From positions 24,480,251 to 24,544,250 of the forward strand of contig NC_046646.1 of the NCBI RefSeq assembly GCF_900324485.2: a stretch of DNA of 64,000 nucleotides, given 5' to 3'. The DNA comes from Mastacembelus armatus. Its lineage: Eukaryota; Chordata; Actinopteri; Synbranchiformes; Mastacembelidae. Position 1 is the stretch's first letter; every line of letters starts with the position of its first letter. The notes under the pieces were generated by a model that worked only from the letters and a program-made list of their open reading frames with translations, was not told where the DNA came from and ran no database searches. This document shows positions 11,219-22,990 of this stretch, in pieces. The translations under genes were made by a program, and so were the position numbers.

Positions 11219-12088
11219 CAGGGTTGAGTCCCAGACAGGACATCAGAGGACTGAGGGCACTTCAGGGGTTATAGTCCATATAAGGGTTATGGTCCATGTT
11301 CAGCAGCTGCATGGTACATTCCCTCTTTAATGACCTTACTAGTCAAACAGCAGCCTGGATATGAGCAGAGAAAATCCACTTTGTTTTAAATTCAGCCCAA
11401 ATCAGTAACGTACCTCATTAGAGACACAGACAACACATGAATGTAGTGCACAGCTACAACAGTGTCAGAGAAGAGCAGTCACTGTCAAACCTGTAGGTAA
11501 ATTAAACAGTGAAAAACAGCTCAGCACTGAGAGAAACACAGACATTAGTAAATGGTGTCAGGTATTTGGAGAATAATGTTTCACTGCCTTCAATTACTGG
11601 GAAACAATCACTGCTGTTGGGACAAAACTGCCCAGAAAACCAGTTAGAGCACATCATTTTCAAGGCATAAAAAAATCAAGCCTTTTGTCATGAGTTGTGT
11701 CTCTGTAACATGACTATACATCGCCTTTGGAAAACCTGATTAAAACAGTTCACCTCCCAATCAGCAACACAGGATGAAAAGCACAGAAACACTCACAGAC
11801 CTCTGGGGCTTTCAGGTGAAACATGAGGCGGCAAAAGCTCCATTTCTCCTCAGCACACAGACAGATGGATAGATGGCTGGATGGACACAGATTTGCTGTC
11901 AACAGACAACAAGTGCAGACTAACTTCATCTGTGCACAAGCTCAGTTTGAAAGCTCAACATACAAAGAGAATCAAAAGTCATTTGGCTTTAAACATCTCA
12001 GCCCCTGCACAAAACAAAGCACAGCTTCTTTTGAAAAGTGCAAATACCTGACCATCATATCCACAATCTTTGAAAAGCATCATCTTAC

Positions 12089-12389
12089 CTGAATATGTGG
12101 ATCAGACTCCGCACTGCTCAGTCAGGTTTAGTCCCATGAAGGCAGAACTTCATCTCAGGGCCACGTTTTGGCTTCTGAAGGCCAACTGACCTTTGTCTGA
12201 TTCTAATGGAGATTATAATGAGGCCAGGAAACGTTCATGACATCAGATCCTTTGCTTCAAACATGTACATTGTACACAGGACAGCAAAATAATACCAAAG
12301 GGACATCATTTTAGTTGCCTGTGTGGCTATAAACAAGCATCGGGAAAGAAAACACAGAAACATAATTGTCTCTGTTGCCGTGGCAACAA
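12089..12389 (-). promoter_or_regulatory. OR-B 5' module
   Basis: Inverted copy of 3573-3873. X-box at 12374-12387 (GTTGCCGTGGCAAC as read on the plus strand). The 5'UTR splice donor falls at 12089/12088. It shares with OR-A the GGAATGTACC join in the 5' intron, unlike OR-C and OR-F. Confidence 0.55.
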
Positions 12390-14657
12390 TCAACACTGAA
12401 TGTTTGATCTCCTCATTAAAGACTCATTAATTAACTTTAATTACTTATGTGTGTGTGTGTGTGTGGACAACTCTTAATTTACACTTGTTTATCATTGTGG
12501 GGACATTTGGTTTGGTCCTCACAGCTTCAAAGGGCTGTTTCAGCCTTTAGACTTCAGGGTTAAGGTCAGAGTTAGATTCAGGTTTGGCTCATGGCCTGCA
12601 GAACATTATTTCATCTAAGTTCGAGCCAGTGGCTGACGACTTACATTGCCGACGTGTGGAGTTTCCACGTTATCTGTGTGGGCTTCTTCCTCCCACAGTC
12701 CAGACACATACAGGTTAGGCTCATTGGTGACTCTAAATGTCTTTGGTTGTTCCCTCTGCTCTTCCTTGCCAGCCTCTCCTTTCTTGAAATGGTCTACACC
12801 ACCGCCAACATCCCCAACATGATGTCCGGCTTCTTGTCAGATGTATCGACCATTTCTGTCCCAGGCTGCTTCCTCCAGATTTATTTCTTCATGCAGCTTG
12901 GCATCACTGGCCTTGCCCAGTAGGTAAAGAACCACTGATGGAATTTTTGTATACCATTCCCTACTCCATTTTATTTTATTGCCATTAATATTTTTCATTT
13001 AATCATTTATTTATTGGTGTTTCTCCTATTAAAACCCACTTGTTCTTTTAGAATGACAGATTTCTAACAAAAACATTGCTAAAACCAGAAAACTAGGCAA
13101 AGGAAGCAAATTATTGCAAAGTTACTCTTGAATACTTGTTGAGGTGAAAGCAGCGAGTAATGATGCTGAGCCACCAAGTATGAGTGTAGTAAGTGGGAAC
13201 ACTAGCTACACTTATACATGGTGGCTCAAACCAGCAACCGTGAGTCATGTTGGGGGGTGGCCAGATCTTCAAGGAAGAGGATCGGGAAACACAGAGAGAT
13301 GATGCCGGAGTGCTAGGATTCATTGCAGCTGCAGATGAAACCTGGGGGTTGGAAGTAGCAAGAACAGAGAGAGAAGGGGTGCTAGTTCCAGACACAGCTT
13401 TCTGGCAGGTGGACCAGACACTGATGAAACAGAAACAGTTCAGATTTTGTACAAATGTGAAGATGATGTGGAACCAACAGGGTCAATATGGTTGGCCAGA
13501 ACAGCAACAGTTAAACAAACTGATGGCTGGTTGTGAAGGTTGGAGAGCCTGTGGGGATGGTGGTTTCTTTCCATGATGTACATCATCGGAGTAGCTGGAA
13601 TATGAACGAAGCCGAGAGAGTAGAGTTTTAGATATTAGACAACGAGGGCCCCCCATTGATGGTAGACAAAGCAGCACAGGCTTGTTTTGGTGTTTGTCTT
13701 CAAACGCAGGGTAGCAGAGTTTGTTTTAGGTACAGCTGGGATGGAGATTTGAGTGGTGCTGAGACCGTCACAGCAAAGTTGGTGCAAGGGGAGATGGGAG
13801 ACAGTGTCAGTGCTCGGGTGGGAGCGTAGTGGTGAAGTCAGACAGATGGACATGAAGGTTTTATAGGGAATAACTGAACAGCAAAAGCCAAAGAATGAAT
13901 AAATATATAAATATGCATCACCTGAGATGTAGTGATTGATGTGAAGTGGTCAAGTAACTTGTTTTTCTCACTGATCTCAGGGTTTGAGGTGATGAAAGTG
14001 TTTCTGGAGACAGAAAACCAGTGAAGAGACCTCAGGGAGTCTGTCTGATGTCATGTAAATTTCTTTAAGTTTGAGAGTTGCTAATTCTCAGAAACAACCA
14101 CAAGTGTGATGAGTCATCTCAGGTTTAATCACAGGCGCCGGGAGAGGAGACTTTGCAGACTTTGTGTTACAGCATCAGGTATATATATATTTTTAAAAAG
14201 GGGTGGACTCATACTGGAAAAGACCCTACATGTTTGTTCAGTTGTCTTCTAGCCTCAGGCCTCTACCAGCACTAAACAAATTGTTGGCACCCTTTGACAT
14301 GGTGTAAAACCCCCACACCGATGTCTCAGCTACGTCATTGTTAGCAGGTGCCAGGACGGTAACCATGGTAACTTCCATTTGTGAAGAAACTAGTTCCTCA
14401 ATTCTGGTCATTTTCACCAGGACACATCTGGGACAGTCCATCAGACCAGTCTTTGGTAAATGTCCTGTATGCATCGCTTTGTCTTACGTGGCCTGTTCTA
14501 CTAACATCCTATGTTTTCTGTCGCAATAAAGAAAAATGTCCTCACAATGACAGTGACAAGCAAAATTTGGCAACACACACAGACACACACATATACACAC
14601 AAGTAATTAAAGTTAATTAAAGAGTCTTTAATGAGGAGATCAAACATTCAGTGTTGA
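12390..14657 (+). repeat. Head-to-head spacer between OR-B and OR-C (spacer copy 2)
   Basis: Matches 34860-37127 in inverted orientation; landmark coordinates sum to 49517 over more than 2 kb, so there is no net indel. It holds a (TG)n tract (12448-12466), a piece of the teleost interspersed repeat (12640-12735), an OR exon-2 fragment, and ORF-like noncoding sequence (13111-13853, 14238-14474). The open frame at 13247-13576 is identical in translation in the inverted copy, which reflects recent duplication. No gene recognised. Confidence 0.8.
12759..12917 (+). pseudogene. OR exon-2 fragment (TM2-TM3)
   Basis: Encodes LASLSFLEMVYTTANIPNMM and continues through GCFLQIYFFMQLGITGLA, which aligns with OR residues from TM2 to TM3. 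It lacks the PMYFF start, everything after TM3 and any flanking exons. It is joined directly to interspersed-repeat sequence on its 5' side. It most resembles subfamily 2 receptors (OR-D and -H, LGITGLA). A decayed relic. Confidence 0.85.
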
Positions 14658-14958
14658 TTGTTGCCACGGCAACAGAGACAATTATGTTTCTGTGTTTTCT
14701 TTCCCGATGCTTGTTTATAGCCACACAGGCAACTAAAATGATGTCCCTTTGGTATTATTTTGCTGTCCTGTGTACAATGTACATGTTTGAAGCAAAGGAT
14801 CTGATGTCATGAACGTTTCCTGGCCTCATTATAATCTCCATTAGAATCAGACAAAGGTCAGTTGGCCTTCAGAAGCCAAAACGTGGCCCTGAGATGAAGT
14901 TCTGCCTTCATGGGACTAAACCTGACTGAGCAGTGCGGAGTCTGATCCACATATTCAG
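14658..14958 (+). promoter_or_regulatory. OR-C 5' module
   Basis: Copy of the shared block, with X-box GTTGCCACGGCAAC at 14660-14673 and the 5'UTR donor at 14958/14959. It lies 871 bp from the OR-C ATG, the same distance as in OR-A, -B and -F. The head-to-head partner module of OR-B lies about 2.3 kb away. Confidence 0.55.
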
Positions 14959-15828
14959 GTAAGATGATGCTTTTCAAAGATTGTGGATATGATGGTCAGG
15001 TATTTGCACTTTTCAAAAGAAGCTGTGCTTTGTTTTGTGCAGGGGCTGAGATGTTTAAAGCCAAATGACTTTTGATTCTCTTTGTATGTTGAGCTTTCAA
15101 ACTGAGCTTGTGCACAGATGAAGTTAGTCTGCACTTGTTGTCTGTTGACAGCAAATCTGTGTCCATCCAGCCATCTATCCATCTGTCTGTGTGCTGAGGA
15201 GAAATGGAGCTTTTGCCGCCTCATGTTTCACCTGAAAGCCCCAGAGGTCTGTGAGTGTTTCTGTGCTTTTCATCCTGTGTTGCTGATTGGGAGGTGAACT
15301 GTTTTAATCAGGTTTTCCAAAGGCGATGTATAGTCATGTTACAGAGACACAACTCATGACAAAAGGCTTGATTTTTTTATGCCTTGAAAATGATGTGCTC
15401 TAACTGGTTTTCTGGGCAGTTTTGTCCCAACAGCAGTGATTGTTTCCCAGTAATTGAAGGCAGTGAAACATTATTCTCCAAATACCTGACACCATTTACT
15501 AATGTCTGTGTTTCTCTCAGTGCTGAGCTGTTTTTCACTGTTTAATTTACCTACAGGTTTGACAGTGACTGCTCTTCTCTGACACTGTTGTAGCTGTGCA
15601 CTACATTCATGTGTTGTCTGTGTCTCTAATGAGGTACGTTACTGATTTGGGCTGAATTTAAAACAAAGTGGATTTTCTCTGCTCATATCCAGGCTGCTGT
15701 TTGACTAGTAAGGTCATTAATGAGGGAATGATCCATGCAGCTGCTGAACATGGACCATAACCCTTATATGGACTATAACCCCTGAAGTGCTCTCAGTCCT
15801 CTGATGTCCTGACTGGGACTCAACCCTG

Positions 15829-17133
15829 ATGTCTCTCTACTATTTTTCTCCAGATTCATACCTGCCTTTGTCGAGCAGTCACAGATCCAGCTCTGTTAAC
15901 GGCACCAGGGAGCCTGATGGCGTCACCTTCTTCATCCTCCAGGGCCTCTCCAGCCTCGGTGAGAAACAGATGATCTTTTTTGTCATCCTGCTGCTGGGTT
16001 ACATCGTCATCCTGGGAGGAAACAGCATGATCATCTTTGTGGTACAAAACCAACTGTCTGTGTATTTCTTCAGTCTTGGCTCAGTCTGACTAATATTGAA
16101 TTCTTAGTGTTGTAACCATCGCCCTTTGTTCTCATGCAGACACTGACTGACCCAAAGCTCGACTCTCCAATGTATTTCTTCCTCGCCAACCTCTCCTTTG
16201 TGGAAATAGTCTTCACCACCGCCACCATCCCTAAAATGTTGTCTGGCTTCCTGTCAGATGTGTCAATCATTTCTGTCCCAGGCTGCTTCCTCCAGATGCA
16301 TTTCTTCATCCAGCTAAGTATTACTGTCTCTGCCATCCTGACTGTCATGGCGTACGACCGCTATGTGGCCATCTGCAACCCTCTGCACTACACCTCCATT
16401 ATGACTCGGCCTGTTCAGCTGCTTCTCATCACAGGAGCCTGGGTTTTCAGTGTTTTCTGCACACTGCCAGCCACCATCATTGCGTTGCTCCGACCTTACT
16501 GTGGCCCAAATGTGGTGAAACATGGCTGGTGTGACATGGCGTCTGTAAGGCGACTGGCATGTGCTGACACATCAATGGATAACATTGTCTCACTTTCTCT
16601 TGCCGTGGTGTCTCTACTGACCCCAGGAAGCCTCATCCTCACGTCCTATGTCCTGATTGGTGTTTCACTATCAAGGATGGCTGTCACTCAGAGGCTGAAG
16701 GCCTTTGGGACGTGTGCAGCCCACCTGACTGTGGTGACCATCTCTTTCAGCTCAGCCTCCTTTGTGTACATTTCCTACCGGGTGGGAAACTTTTCACCAG
16801 AGGTACAAGACTCAGATAATCTGACTTCAGGATTTACCTTTTCTTTTGTCTTTGTTTGTCTTACATGTCCATCAAAAATCACAAAAATGTCAATGATATT
16901 TTAGTATTTTCTGCACTAATAATGTCATAAAACCCAGATTTAGCAGTCAATAAAGTACTTTGTTTCAGGTCCGTATCATTGTGGCTGTGCTGTACGCTGC
17001 TCTGACTCCCTTCCTGAACCCAGTGATCTACAGTCTGAGGAACAAGGAGCTGCAAGAGTCCATCAGAAGGACTGTGAGCAGGTTCAGATCTGCTGCTGTT
17101 TCAGCCGTGAAAGACGTCAACACAGTGTCCTGA
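15829..17133 (+). CDS. OR-C, odorant receptor, three exons
   Basis: Exons 15829-16041, 16140-16802 and 16969-17133, with introns of 98 and 166 bp; 346 residues, open frame. It begins MSLYY instead of MPLYY. Exon 2 differs from OR-A at about six residues (for example TTATIPK, QLSITVSAI, SVFCTLP, CDMASVRR), so A and C are recent duplicates. MAYDRYVAIC, KAFGTCAAH and NPVIYSLRN are all present. Subfamily 1. It is head to head with OR-B and convergent with OR-D across the L2 insertion. Confidence 0.92.
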
Positions 17134-17866
17134 CTGGGAGAGAAAACCTGCTGCTCTGGCAACTGGAGTAAAGGCCTGAACATTTAGGAGACTTAATGTT
17201 TCGTTCCACTGATATGTTTCGTAGTAATTATGAAATCTCTATATATGACAGTCACATTTGTTCAGCAGTATTTGTAACTCAGTCATTCTCAAAACTTTAA
17301 AATTAAGGGAATATACTAAAGATTCTCCACAAAAACAAGTCCTACAACTGTGGCTTCAGACCAAGCATTTTCATAATTCAACCTGACACCTTCTGGAACT
17401 CTTATTTCCAATCTTGAATTGTTGAAGGCAGTTTCATTTCTGAATTTGAACAAAAACATTTCACATACCAAAGAGAAAAGAATTATCCAACGCACTGAAT
17501 ATCTTCATTTGCCCTGAAATACACTTGACTAGAACACCCAGAATAGAAAAAAAACATGACATTTGAGCTCTGTAGTTCATTTCTCCAAATCAGGTCATAG
17601 CTTTTTAATATTCCAACAATCCCAGAAAGCAAAGACCAGAGTTTGCAATTTAACCTGCTTGGAGTTATCAAAGTTGTGATTCAGTATCATCCATGTTCCA
17701 CTTAATTCACATTATCGCAAGTAAATTCTTTCTCTTGTACAAATGAACAGCTCTAACTACATATAATTAGAATCTGAAGTGAACACTAGCAACAAACAAA
17801 TGGCTTGTAGTTTCTTCTAAATCAAATACATTATGAACTTAACTATTAGAACTGAAGTTATGGATA
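17134..17866. other. OR-C 3' flank up to the L2 insertion
   Basis: Copy of 6049-6779. Its last 56 bp (17811-17866) are the left copy of the duplication that brackets the L2 element. No gene. Confidence 0.75.
17811..17866. repeat. Left 56-bp target-site duplication of the L2
   Basis: Starts TTTCTTCTAAATC and ends GTTATGGATA. It repeats at 23571-23626 with one visible mismatch. The same 56 bp occur once only, without an insertion, at about 6724-6779 and 9183-9238. Confidence 0.85.
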
Positions 17867-19480
17867 GGTAAAGCAAGGCAAGGCAAGTTTCTTATATAGC
17901 ACAATTCATACAATTATTAACTCAAAGTGCTTTACAGAAATAAAAGACAAGTTAAAAGTACATAGGCAAGAATCAAAATAAGAAACAGCAAATAGTGAAA
18001 TTGAAATGAAAGGAATGGATAAATCACTGTCAATTGTCATATGCTGAGCTAAAAAGAAAGGTTTTTTAGCTTGGACTTAAACATTGCCAGAGATGAGGCC
18101 TATCTAATATCATCAGGAAGACTATTCCAGGTTTTAGCTGCATAGAACTGAAATGCTGCTTCTTCCTGTTTAGTCCTGACTCTGGGTACAAGCAGAAGGC
18201 CTGTCCCTGATGGTCTCAGAGTCCGAGATGGTTCATATGGCATCAATATGTCAGAGATGTACTGTGGTGCTGAGCCATGAAGAGACTTATACACAAGCAG
18301 TGTTGTTTTAAAGTCTATTCTCTGAACGACAGGAAGCCAGAGCAGAGATCTGAGAACAGGAGTAATGTGGTTGTACTTCCTGGTTCTAGTCAGGACCCAA
18401 GCAGCAGCGTTCTGGATGTTCTGTAGCTTCCTTACTGCTCTTTTTGAGAGCCCCGTGAACAGGCCGTTACAGTAATCTAACCTGCTAGACATAAAAGCAT
18501 GGATGAGTCTTTCCAAGTCTGGTATAGACATGATCCCTTTGTTTTTGGCAATGTTTTTGAGATGGTAAAATGCTGACGATGTTATCGATTTAATGTGGCT
18601 GTTAAAATTCATGTCCATGAAAACCCCTAGATTTCTGACTTGATTTTTAAATTTTAGAGAAAGAGACTTGAGGTGACTGCTGACACTTTCTCTTTGTTTC
18701 TGTGGCCCAAAGATGATTATTTCAGTCTTATTTGGAGAGAATTGTTTTACATCCACAGAGTGATCTGTTCAATACATCTGCACAGTAAATCGACTGGTCC
18801 ATGTTCACCAGCTGTGAGTGAAATGTAAATCTGAGTGTCATCTGCATAGTTATGGTAGGACACATTATTGCTGCCTATTAACTGGCCTAAAGGAAAAATG
18901 TAAAGATTGAACAAAAGGGGTCCCAAGATGGACCCCTGGGGGACCCCACATTTCAACGCCATTTGGTCTGAAACACAGTTACCAACTTCAATGAAATACT
19001 TCCTGTCTTCAAGATAGGACATAAGCCAGTGGCAGTACCAGAGATGCCTATCCAGTCCTCTAACCTTCGTAACAGGATCACATGGTCCACTGTGTCAAAA
19101 GCAGCACGTAGATCCAGCAGTACTAAGACAGAGACTCTGCCAGCGTCTGTGATCAGACGAATGTCATTTGTCACCTTGATGAGGGCAGTTTCAGTGCTAT
19201 GATGGGGTCTAAAACCTGACTGAAAAACATCAAAGCAGTTATTTAGGATGAGAAAGTCAGTAAATTGTTGGTAAACAACTTTTTAAAGGATTTTGCCTAA
19301 AAACTGCAGGTTTGATATGGGCCGGTAGTTGTTCAGTACCATAGCATCAAGACTGCTCTTCTTCAGGAGAGGCTTGATGACAGCAATTTTCAGGGCCTTT
19401 GGAAATGTTCCAGACTGTAATGAGTCATTAACTAATTGAATGAGTTGTGGTAACAAACTGCTTAGAAGAAGAAGAAGAAG

Positions 19481-19785
19481 AAGAAGAAGTAGAAGTACTT
19501 TATTAATCCCCAAGGGGAAATTCAGTTGTTACAGCAGTTATTAAATTTGAGATTATTTAAATTATATTGACTAATAGTAATTCATAAAGTACTTAATAAA
19601 GTAATGAACTAATTATTTATGGGGGGGGGGGGGTTGTGTGTGTGTGTGTGTGCGTACATGCATGTGTGTGTGTGTGTGTATGTGTGTGTGTGTGCGTTAT
19701 TGTTTATATTGAGGAATTATGGAGTCTTATGGCCGTGGACAGAAAAGACTTCCTGAATCTTTCAGTCTTGGCTTTAGAGGGAATT
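19481..19785 (-). mobile_element. 5'-truncated LINE tail nested in the L2
   Basis: On the minus strand it begins at a TTCATTCAGCCACAG junction, reads FRKSFLSTAIRLHNSSI and a stop, then (CA)n, a C-run, and GAATTTCCCCTTGGGGATTA ending in AAGTACTTC and (TTC)n. This is the 3' end of another LINE family, not named here. It splits the L2 between SVLSS and its RT. The same junction occurs at 63764/63765. Confidence 0.7.
19620..19700. repeat. Poly-G and (TG)n tract
   Basis: A G-run of about 14 (19621-19634) followed by alternating TG with interruptions. It belongs to the nested LINE tail and is mirrored as (CA)n at 63876-63940. Confidence 0.9.
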
Positions 19786-20389
19786 AGTCTGTGGCTGAAT
19801 GAACTTAGTACTGATTTCAGAAATTTAGTGGGTAAAACATCGAGGCAACAGATGGATGAACTCAGACTGGAGATCTTTTCAACTGTTATGTCATTTACTG
19901 GTGTAAAGTGTGTCAGTTCTACCAAGTGTCTCCTGGATGGCTGCAGAGTTGGTATCTGCCTTGTGCGATTTATTGTTTGTTTAATACCCTGAATCTTGTC
20001 ATTAAAAAATAATGCAAATTCATTACATTTAGATGTTGAAATTAGTTCCAGTGGCAATGGAGATGGAGGGTTTGTGAACCTACTCACTGTAGCAAACAGG
20101 ACACGTGAGTTGTTACTGCAGTGGTTGATGATTTCAGAAAAATACATTTCTCTCTTTCTACGTAGCGTTTCATTGAACACACACAACACCTGCTTATAAA
20201 TATCTGCTTATAAATACAATAATATCCCCTGGAGCTTTGATTTGCGCCATTTTTGTTCGGCCTTACGGCACTCCATTTTCTGACCGAGTCATCATCTCTC
20301 CACGGTGGCTTTTGCCTGTTCCTGATTTAGGTGCCCCGCCCCTTTTTTCGGCACACGGCCGAACAACACGTAGCTAAATTAAACTAGCT

Positions 20390-21250
20390 GTTGTTCTTAC
20401 ATTTTAAGAGTTATATTGACGACCTTGGTGTCGTTTGAAGCAAAAGCTTCCCAGTTTTCTATCGGCGCGCTGTAAAATGTGAAATATGACTCCTCCCCCT
20501 CTAGCGTCGAGCGCTGTTTGACCAGTGTTGTCAAGGCAACGTTTACAGTAGAGGTGGGGGCCGTTTAAAGCCCACTGTTGCATCATCAAACACAACGAGT
20601 CATAGACTGTTGGAAAGGCCTCATCATTGGCTACAAGATGTGTCAGTCACCATTGACGAACAATGTGACTGGCTGATTCTACTGTCAATGGAAGTTAGTC
20701 TATGCCCCTTGACTGGGATTTTCTCTGGGGATGTGAATTCTATTGGTTTTACCGTCAGTTACGCTGTGAAACGTAACAAACACGTTTGATTGAGGCCTCA
20801 TGTGATTCACAGAAGCTTGCTATGTCAAACTTTATTGAATAAACGGCGAAATCAACCGTAAAACGAAGCGGATTACGGCTTTTTATGAGGAGGACAATGG
20901 ATTTATGGATTTACTGTACAATATTACGTCTTTTGGACTAAAACATGGGTGCACTTTGTTCTATGGATTCTAACGAACAAAACGATAAGCGACACTCGAT
21001 GTTTGAGTACACATATGAAGTAACGCGACAGAAAGGTAAGGAGCAGCGTATTGTACTGTATTTGTACTGTTGTTAAATATTAAGAAACTGTATTCGCTGT
21101 GATTATTCAATGCTAAATTGCTTTATGTCATTTGAATCGTGAGACTTTAAGGTTTTATTAGACATAAAATTTATTAGACTGTATCCAAATTTTTCTGACG
21201 ATCTTTGGTGACATATCTGGACATACAACTTGGAGCGGATCCGCTCCAGG
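20390..21250. mobile_element. Unassigned insertion within the L2
   Basis: L2 homology stops near 21250 (after the endonuclease C-terminal part) and resumes near 20390 (ECRKAERKW linker on the minus strand). The intervening 0.86 kb matches nothing else in the window. It is CpG-richer than its surroundings and holds no protein I recognise. Insertion is the likeliest reading; ends and family are unresolved. Confidence 0.45.
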
Positions 21251-22214
21251 GTTGACTAACAGGTTTTAACAGCAGCAATCACATCTATGACATTAAGAAC
21301 ACTTGAAGAATATGAATTCAACAAATCTTCAACATGAGAGAAAGTGGTATTATTCAAACCTAATCATCTCCGTAAACAGTTTCCTGGTGTTATCATTTAT
21401 GGGTCCTTTCTGAACAAGTGTAGGTCCAGTTGCATCTTTGGGAATTATGACAAATCAAAAAAGGCACAAAAATGATCAGACAAAGCAACATCAATCACAG
21501 TGACATTAGAAATGTTAACACCCTTAGTAATGACAAGGTCCAGAGTGTGACCTCTGGTATGGGTCAGCTCACTAACGTGCTGACTAAGGCCATAGGTTTC
21601 AAGGACGGCAGAAAGTTCTTTGGCATATCTGTCACAGGCCTTATCCATGTGAACATTGAAATCACCTGTAATAACCAAACAGTCAAACTCTGTGAGGACA
21701 ACTGAAATCATCTCAGTAAAATCATCAAAAAAATTTTGACAGCATTGGGGAGGTTTGTAAATAATAATAAAAAGTACAGTGGGAGATAATTTTTGCTCCA
21801 TTTTAAAAGATACATACTCAAATGATAAGAACTCCCCAAATAACAGCCTGTGGGGGACCACATTATCCCTAACAAAGGCACAGACGCCACCACCCTTTTT
21901 GTTTTCTCGTGTTTCTGATAGAAATGTAAAATTAGGTGGGTGGATTCAATAAGAACTGCATTTGCTGTCCTGCTATCTAACCATGTTTCTGTTAAAAACA
22001 TAAAATCAAGATTGTAAGAGGAGATAAAATTATTGATTAAAAATGATTTGTTACATAGAGATCTGACATTGAGCACTGCAAGTTTCAAATTAGTTTGAGT
22101 AGGACCTGAAACTATCTGTCTGCAAGGGATTTGGTTCAGACGACTGTCCAGACCCAGTCTGGTGCCTCAGAGAGTGGAGGAGGTTATCCGTTAGCCGTCT
22201 CACTCCACTCCTGC

Positions 22215-22646
22215 TCAGTTATGGGCCCTTTCCCTTGAACAGGTCGTCAAGTTGAAGTTATCAATGAAGTGCACTCTTCTTATCTCACAGGCCTCGGACT
22301 GCCATATGTTCAATGCAAGCAGCCGGCTGAATTTATTAATCCTCCTGTCGATGTTTGGGAGAGGTCTACTGACAAGTGACTGGATTTTCAGTTTGTTAAG
22401 TTTCTCTAATAATTTGGAGAAGTTCTGTTTTAAAACCTCTGATTCTCCCGTTCTGGTCTCCACTGCACCCACATGCAGGATCAGCTGTTTGACTCCTTGG
22501 TGTTTTGAGATGAGCTGGGGGAGGACAGCTGCTATATCAGTAACCATGGCACTTGGGTAGCTGCATGTAATAATCCTGCTGTTGTTTATGTCACTGACAG
22601 CAGCGTCTCCAAGCAGCAGGATATCTCTGTCCTTCACATTTGTCAC
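22215..22646 (-). pseudogene. L2 ORF1 SGNH-esterase domain
   Basis: Reads LLLGDAAVSDINN, HVGAVETRTGE and VHFIDNFNL, the blocks of the lipase/acylhydrolase-like domain found in ORF1 of L2/CR1 LINEs. The usual nucleophile motif GDS is GDA here, so the catalytic serine is missing. Upstream ORF1 sequence continues at 22955-23383 beyond a short inserted repeat. Confidence 0.7.
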
Positions 22647-22779
22647 AGATTCTTTGCATCTGTTTCTCTGACTGGCTCAACTAGCTGTTTTTAAAGTTAT
22701 TGCTTTTTTGTGTCTCAGTCACAGCAGACATTTCTTGCTCAATAAGATTTAGTTCAGACAGTGGTTGAAACCTCAATAC

Positions 22780-22990
22780 GACAACAGAGATGAGACCCTT
22801 GAGCAAGGCACCGGACCCCCAACTGCTCCCCGGACGCCGCAGCACTGGCTGCCCACTGCTCTGGGTGTGTGTTCACGATGTGTGTGTTTCACTGCTGCGT
22901 GTGTACACTTTAGATTGGGTTAAATTGCAGAGCACAAATTCCGAGTATGGGTCACTATACTTGGCTACGTAAGTCACTTTCACTTTCACT
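22780..22990. repeat. Short interspersed teleost repeat
   Basis: Contains GAGCAAGGCACCGGACCCCC, CCACTGCTCTGGGTGTGTGT and a CACTTTCACTTTCACT end. This text is scattered through fish genomes. It interrupts L2 ORF1. Family not assigned. Confidence 0.6.

Larger units (their letters stand above)
8284..12389 (-). repeat. Palindrome, right arm (about 4.1 kb)
   Basis: Inverted partner of 3573-7678. It holds OR-B on the minus strand, its 3' flank with an L2 remnant (8592-9042), and its 5' module. Homology to the left arm fades at the X-box near 12389, beyond which it instead matches the spacer next to OR-F. Confidence 0.93.
10170..16810. repeat. Large inverted duplication, arm 1 (OR-B/OR-C block)
   Basis: The block OR-B(-), spacer, OR-C(+) recurs inverted as OR-E(-), spacer, OR-F(+) at 32480-39360. 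Matching coordinates sum to 49532 (OR-B side), 49517 (spacer) and 49289 (OR-C side). The steps are a length change in the (CA)n tract and a 228-bp segment present only in the OR-E 5' intron. Confidence 0.85.
18100..22088 (-). pseudogene. L2 ORF2: endonuclease and reverse transcriptase, broken
   Basis: Minus strand, 5' to 3'. The endonuclease begins LAVLNVRSLCNKSF and has FLTETWLDS, then after a frameshift VITGDFNVHMD and a C-terminal SDHFC (21445-22088). The linker has FFNDKIQGIKQTIN and CCLDVLPTKFLKS. The RT has NNYRPISNLQF, LDLRAAFDTVDH, VPQGSILGPLLFN and NYADDTQIY, then the terminal domain RKLQNIQNAAAWVLTRTRKY and a WNSLPDDIR end near 18100. This is the domain order of L2/CR1-superfamily ORF2. 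At least four frame changes and two insertions break it. Confidence 0.85.

Noticed and set aside
13247-13576. 109-codon open frame in the spacer, identical in two copies
   Set aside because: The identity is explained by recent inverted duplication. There are overlapping open frames on the other strand and no recognised domain; not enough to call a gene.
19636-19992. Cys/Val-rich open frame over the TG tract
   Set aside because: Product of the (TG)n microsatellite and the antisense of L2; the same artefact appears at 63567-63938.
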